A DNA stretch of 7,105 nt from Microcaldota archaeon (GTDB lineage Archaea; Micrarchaeota; Micrarchaeia; Norongarragalinales; UBA10210), in NCBI GenBank assembly GCA_013331595.1, contig DUGE01000113.1:21828-28932 (forward strand). Direction: 5' to 3'. The notes under the pieces were generated by a model. It searched no databases, had not been told where the DNA came from, and saw nothing but the letters and a program-made list of their open reading frames with translations. The translations under genes were made by a program, and so were the position numbers. This document shows, one piece after another, positions 4,512-7,105 of this stretch. Numbering within the stretch: the first letter of the stretch is position 1; each line of letters begins with the position of its first letter.

Positions 4512-4536
4512 CATTGTTTAAAACGTTAAATAAGGG
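4512..4536 (-). promoter_or_regulatory. Putative promoter of tRNA-Val
   Basis: Two TATA-like boxes on the - strand: CCCTTATTTAAC (4536-4525) and GTTTTAAACAATG (4524-4512). They are centred about 64 and 53 bp from the mature 5' end, compared with 28 bp for tRNA-Ala. The extra distance is occupied by the hairpin repeat. Confidence 0.45.
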
Positions 4537-4578
4537 TTTGGAAGGAATAAAAACAATCGCGTGTCTTGCGGATAAAAC

Positions 4579-4592
4579 AAAAAATAAAAAAA
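4579..4592 (-). terminator. Poly-T terminator of alba
   Basis: The - strand reads TTTTTTTATTTTTTG shortly after the alba stop codon, a strong archaeal U-tract terminator. Confidence 0.6.
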
Positions 4593-4610
4593 CAAGGAAG
4601 ATTAGCCACA

Positions 4611-4937
4611 TCACTTTTCCATCGTGATTGTCAAGGAAGAGACTTTGCTCATCGAGCCGTCCTCGCTCTGGAGGTCTTCCGTTGCAGCATCGAAATTTGT
4701 CAGGCGCAGCGAGGGAATGAAGCGGTTTTTCACTATCTGGCTGACGTCAACAGCCCTGCCTATGGCACGGCCGCGCGCTTTCACTTTAACTGCGCTCAAG
4801 CCTCGGTTGAACTGCGTTACTACAGCAAGAACGTAGCTCATGATGTCCTTTTTGCCAACGTAAATCGTGTCGTCCGGCTTGATTGAAGTTGGCCTTGCTT
4901 CTGGTGCGTGTGCGTGTTCTTCTGTTTCGTGTTCCAT
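4611..4937 (-). CDS. alba: Alba (Sac10b/SSH10b) DNA/RNA-binding chromatin protein
   Basis: 108-aa Alba protein, an abundant dimeric archaeal chromatin and RNA-binding protein. IYVGKKDIMSYVLAVVTQFN (25-44) carries the paired lysines (29-30) at the position acetylated in Sulfolobus Alba. VKVKARGRAIGRAVDVSQIV (50-69) and NRFIP (71-75) form the nucleic acid-binding helix and strand, and the SSLTITMEK strand ends the protein. The N-terminus MEHETEEHAHAPEARP is an acidic, His-containing tail longer than in many homologues. The ATG at 4937 is chosen because GGGGTGG (- strand, 4952-4946) lies 8 nt upstream; a longer reading from 4991 gives 126 aa with an atypical N-terminus. A TATA-like GGATTTAAGCGC at 4996-5007 would give a leader of about 40 nt. 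A poly-T terminator follows. Confidence 0.93.
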   Translation of the reverse strand: MEHETEEHAHAPEARPTSIKPDDTIYVGKKDIMSYVLAVVTQFNRGLSAVKVKARGRAIGRAVDVSQIVKNRFIPSLRLTNFDAATEDLQSEDGSMSKVSSLTITMEK

Positions 4938-4945
4938 TTTAAAGT

Positions 4946-4952
4946 CCACCCC
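4946..4952 (-). promoter_or_regulatory. Ribosome binding site deciding the alba start
   Basis: - strand GGGGTGG with 8-nt spacing to the ATG at 4937. It supports the 108-aa form and matches the lsm ribosome binding site. Confidence 0.6.
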
Positions 4953-5041
4953 TATTTGCAATGCTTGCCTGAATGAATGTGAAAAAAGCAATCCGAGCGC
5001 TTAAATCCCTGAATCATTAAACACAGGCGCGGTTTGGTTTT

Positions 5042-5515
5042 TTAACCTAACGATTTTATTGCATTTGCAACGGTCTCGCCCTTCAGCACCATGCGCTTGA
5101 CCGAAAGCCTTTGCTCTGCAGGAACGCCTGCCTCACGCGATTTCTTTTCTACTGCCGAAATCTTTGCTGCAACGCTATTGTATGCTTTAATGGCTGAAGC
5201 AAGCGCGTCGCGCTCGTGTGAATTGCGGACTTTAAAGTCTCGAGTGAGAGAGTGTTTTTGCAATTGGCTCAAGTTTTTTGACGGCTTGAACAGTCTCGCG
5301 CCGAAAACGCTTTTCAAAACCAAAACTTTCCTCGGCGCGGGGTTCTTGTCGCAAGCGATTATTGTGGGCAAATAATCTGAAACTTCAGCTAGAAACTCGC
5401 CGGGAAGCCAGTTCTTCCTGCTTTTCAGGGCAACAAGCTTGCCATCAAAATCCAAGACTGCGAAAGCCCGCCACGTTCCGCCGTCCACGCCCACGATCAA
5501 AAGCCCACCGCCCAA
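5042..5515 (-). CDS. Short DUF460-type RNase H-fold protein
   Basis: Up to 157 aa, matching the RNase H-like core of archaeal DUF460 proteins. IVGVDGGTWRAFAVLDFDGK (7-26) is the first strand pair with Asp11. TIIACDKNPAPRKVLVLKSV (51-70) is the fourth strand, with Asp56 and the usual 'N-P-x-P'. FGARLFKPSKNLS and NSHERDALASAIKAY (98-112) carry Asp103. The three acidic residues of a RuvC/RNase H active site therefore look intact, although GVDGG replaces the usual GVDPG. Full DUF460 proteins are several hundred residues long; this one has only the nuclease-like domain plus a basic C-terminal helix. The start is uncertain: TTG at 5515, TTG at 5500 or GTG at 5494, the last with GGTGGG 9 nt upstream. 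It is probably nucleic acid-directed; the substrate is unknown. Confidence 0.78.
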   Translation of the reverse strand: MGGGLLIVGVDGGTWRAFAVLDFDGKLVALKSRKNWLPGEFLAEVSDYLPTIIACDKNPAPRKVLVLKSVFGARLFKPSKNLSQLQKHSLTRDFKVRNSHERDALASAIKAYNSVAAKISAVEKKSREAGVPAEQRLSVKRMVLKGETVANAIKSLG

Positions 5516-5534
5516 TGCTACAGCTAAGGAAGCT

Positions 5535-5562
5535 GGAAAATAAAAAAAGGAAATTTAAAAAG
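5535..5562 (-). promoter_or_regulatory. TATA box / T-tract between the class III gene and DUF460
   Basis: The - strand reads CTTTTTAAATTTCC (5562-5549) followed by TTTTTTTATTTTCC. The first part is a TATA-like box 40-55 bp before the DUF460 starts. The second is a poly-T tract that can terminate the upstream gene. The two functions overlap in 28 bp. Confidence 0.45.
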
Positions 5563-5565
5563 CTC

Positions 5566-6423
5566 TCAGCCCTTGGCGCCCTTCAAGTAGAGAAGCGCGT
5601 TCAAAAGCATCTGGTAGCGCGGCTTTTGCCCAGTTGGCGTCAATTCAGTTGCCGGGTCGAACGAGAAGTACAGCGTCTTTCCTGCGCTCAGCATTCCTCG
5701 CGATTCGATGATTGCGTAGGTGGTTGCGGAAGTGGTGCTGCCGCCGTATTCCTCAATCAAAGCCAAAACACCAGAGTTGGCCTTGGGGTAGACGTTGACG
5801 AAAGTGCTTTCGAAAATCCCGTGGTTGACGATGCCGTTGAAAATGGGCGATTCCTGGTCGATAATCTGGAACTTGCCCTGGGCAATGTTGACTAGGGTCT
5901 GGCCGCTGCGCTCGTGGAACAAGTTTCCGCTGTACGTTACGGGCATTACGTCGCCAATCAGGCCTATGCCGATGTCCCAGCCTACTGCGGTCGGGTCGTC
6001 GCTCACGCGAGTGCAAGCATCGCCTATCACTATAAGCTTCTTGCCGGACTTGACCGCATCTGCAATTTCCTTTCGGGCGGTCCTGTCGCACACTGGCGAG
6101 TTTTGCAATAGGATAATGTCAAAATTCTTGAGCACGCCGGGATAAATCGCTTCCTGGCGTATTGGGACTGCGTAGGCAACGCCCGCAAGGCGGTACTGCT
6201 CGCTGCGCAGGTAATCATTCAACTGCGGGGAAGGGCTTCCGACAACCGCAATGCGGATGTAAGCCTGGGGGAACAATCCACCCACCACAGGAACGGAACT
6301 CAAGTCGATGTAGCCGAACTTGGCTGCAATGAACAGGCCGAGCACGACGATGAGAATGATGGGAATGACGCTCTCAGCGTACTGCTGTCCCTTCTTGTTA
6401 AAGCCTTTAGCCATTGCCAGCAT
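5566..6423 (-). CDS. Class III signal peptide protein with extracellular Rossmann-like (GATase/ThuA-like) domain
   Basis: 285-aa protein. MAKGFNKKGQQYAESVIPII begins at residue 4 and forms a class III (archaeal type IV pilin-like) signal: basic segment, KG|Q cleavage site with Glu at +5, then a hydrophobic helix (20-35). The rest should lie outside the membrane. IRIAVVGSPS (57-66), FDIILLQNSPVC (101-112), ADAVKSGKKLIVIGDACT (121-138) and the later ESPIFNGI (191-198) follow the strand order and turns of GATase1/ThuA-like Rossmann domains; Cys112 and Cys137 are notable, but no catalytic triad is evident. ATG at 6423 is preferred, with GGTGAT just upstream; TTG at 6477 (303 aa) and ATG at 6414 are alternatives. 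A TATA box CTTTATAAACG lies near 6520-6531. The next upstream gene encodes a related protein. Confidence 0.75.
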   Translation of the reverse strand: MLAMAKGFNKKGQQYAESVIPIILIVVLGLFIAAKFGYIDLSSVPVVGGLFPQAYIRIAVVGSPSPQLNDYLRSEQYRLAGVAYAVPIRQEAIYPGVLKNFDIILLQNSPVCDRTARKEIADAVKSGKKLIVIGDACTRVSDDPTAVGWDIGIGLIGDVMPVTYSGNLFHERSGQTLVNIAQGKFQIIDQESPIFNGIVNHGIFESTFVNVYPKANSGVLALIEEYGGSTTSATTYAIIESRGMLSAGKTLYFSFDPATELTPTGQKPRYQMLLNALLYLKGAKG

Positions 6424-6519
6424 CACATCACCCGAAATTTTGCGTTTAAAAACCTTGAAAAATGCCTTGAACTTCAAACAATCAATGATTTGACGTTCTT
6501 TAAATCTACTGTTTCCCCG

Positions 6520-6531
6520 CGTTTATAAAGC
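6520..6531 (-). promoter_or_regulatory. TATA box of the class III signal peptide gene
   Basis: - strand CTTTATAAACG, a near-consensus archaeal TATA element, would start transcription near 6500 and give a leader of about 75 nt. A second candidate, GTATAAACTC, lies at 6551-6560. Confidence 0.5.
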
Positions 6532-6588
6532 TTGTTTTTTCACTCGACAAGAGTTTATACATATTTCGCGTTTTTGCGCCTGGATGGT

Positions 6589-7105
6589 TCAGCATGGCGC
6601 CAAATAATCAATGAGGTTCGTCAGGAACGTTGATGAATTGGACTGCTCTAGCGGGAAGGCGACGTAAACTATCTTTCCGGCGTAGCGCGTTTCAATGACG
6701 CCCGGATACACGGCGGAATTGTTTCCAGGGGTTACAACCTGGGCGACTATGCTCGTCTTGCTCGCATCCGGAAGAACCTGGACGAAACTAGTCGAAAGCA
6801 GGCCGTGCTGTTTTATCAAGCCGCGCACGAGAAGATGGTCGGGGTCAACAATGCGAAATTCCGTGGAAGTTGAATTGACTATAGAGCCAAAGCGGGCGTG
6901 CAGGTAATCTTCAAGCGCGCCAAAACCGCTTACGGTAGTATGGTTATAGAGGTACTGGTACCAAAGCGAGCTTTTCACTTGGTTCCAAGCGCCGGTCCAC
7001 TGGGCGGAATTGGGCGTGACGTTGTAGGAAAGCAATTCGCGGTAGAACGTCTCGTTCTTAGTGCGTGCAAGCTGCAGGTCATAATCGTCTATGAATTGGT
7101 TTGAA
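6589..7105 (-). CDS. C-terminal part of a paralogous secreted Rossmann-like protein (5' end beyond window)
   Basis: The frame stays open to the right edge, so at least 171 residues are visible and the N-terminus is missing; the TTG at 7035 is internal, not a start. The segment FRIVDPDHLLVRGLIKQHG then LLSTSFVQVLP aligns with FQIIDQESPIFNGIVNHG then IFESTFVNVYP of the downstream gene, and both continue with a 'V-I-E-[ST]-R-x-x-x-A-G-K-x-x-Y-x-x-F' strand pair and a final 'L-x-x-L-x-x-Y-L' helix. It is therefore a paralogue sharing the same C-terminal domain. Several N-x-S/T sequons (NHT, NST, NNS, NSS) fit an exported, possibly glycosylated protein. The protein ends in Cys. Whether it also has a class III signal peptide cannot be seen. 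Confidence 0.75.
   Translation of the reverse strand, partial: SNQFIDDYDLQLARTKNETFYRELLSYNVTPNSAQWTGAWNQVKSSLWYQYLYNHTTVSGFGALEDYLHARFGSIVNSTSTEFRIVDPDHLLVRGLIKQHGLLSTSFVQVLPDASKTSIVAQVVTPGNNSAVYPGVIETRYAGKIVYVAFPLEQSNSSTFLTNLIDYLAPC

Noticed and set aside
5362..5895. 177-aa + strand reading frame
   Set aside because: It spans antisense parts of DUF460 and the class III protein and the intergenic promoter between them; no domain is recognisable.

Overview
The window reads as archaeal. It carries an Sm-like (SmAP/Lsm) protein, an Alba chromatin protein, a DUF460 RNase H-fold protein, and a membrane protein with a class III (type IV pilin-like) signal peptide. It has TATA-box promoters with leaderless or GGTG-type Shine-Dalgarno starts, poly-T terminators, and tRNA genes interrupted by introns with bulge-helix-bulge (BHB) splice sites. 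The small, mostly unlinked genes, the class III signal peptides and the non-canonical tRNA introns suggest a DPANN lineage such as Diapherotrites or Micrarchaeota. That placement is an inference and was not tested.

Layout: everything from 1 to 2898 is on the + strand. It holds the 3' end of a tRNA (probably Ala), a MinD-type ATPase, an Lsm protein, a two-gene overlapping operon (putative RelE/BECR-like protein plus DUF2283 partner) resembling a toxin-antitoxin module, a tRNA-Ala(GGC) split by two introns, a HIT-family hydrolase, and a translationally coupled 50-aa protein. From 3025 to the end everything is on the - strand. Read in transcription order from the right edge, that half holds a 5'-truncated protein, its full-length class III signal peptide paralogue, a short DUF460 protein, Alba, a tRNA-Val(GAC) with a D-loop intron, a GNAT acetyltransferase, a six-cysteine membrane-anchored protein and a 42-aa membrane peptide. 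The two halves converge on a 126-bp intergenic region that contains two strong hairpins bracketed by complementary pyrimidine and purine tracts.

The most striking signal is at the tRNA genes. tRNA-Ala(GGC) has one intron at 37/38 (47 nt) and a second in the T-loop at 59/60 (121 nt). tRNA-Val(GAC) has a 52-nt intron in the D-loop at 16/17. The two short introns share a body built from CTTTCTTT / AAAGAAAG arms and a second CAAAGAAAG copy. The same palindromic unit recurs inside the large intron and as hairpins in tRNA flanks: 3' of both Ala genes, and 5' of tRNA-Val inside its apparent leader. This looks like one short palindromic repeat family spread in and around tRNA genes and possibly the source of the introns. 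Coordinates of exons, BHB helices and hairpins are given so this can be checked directly.
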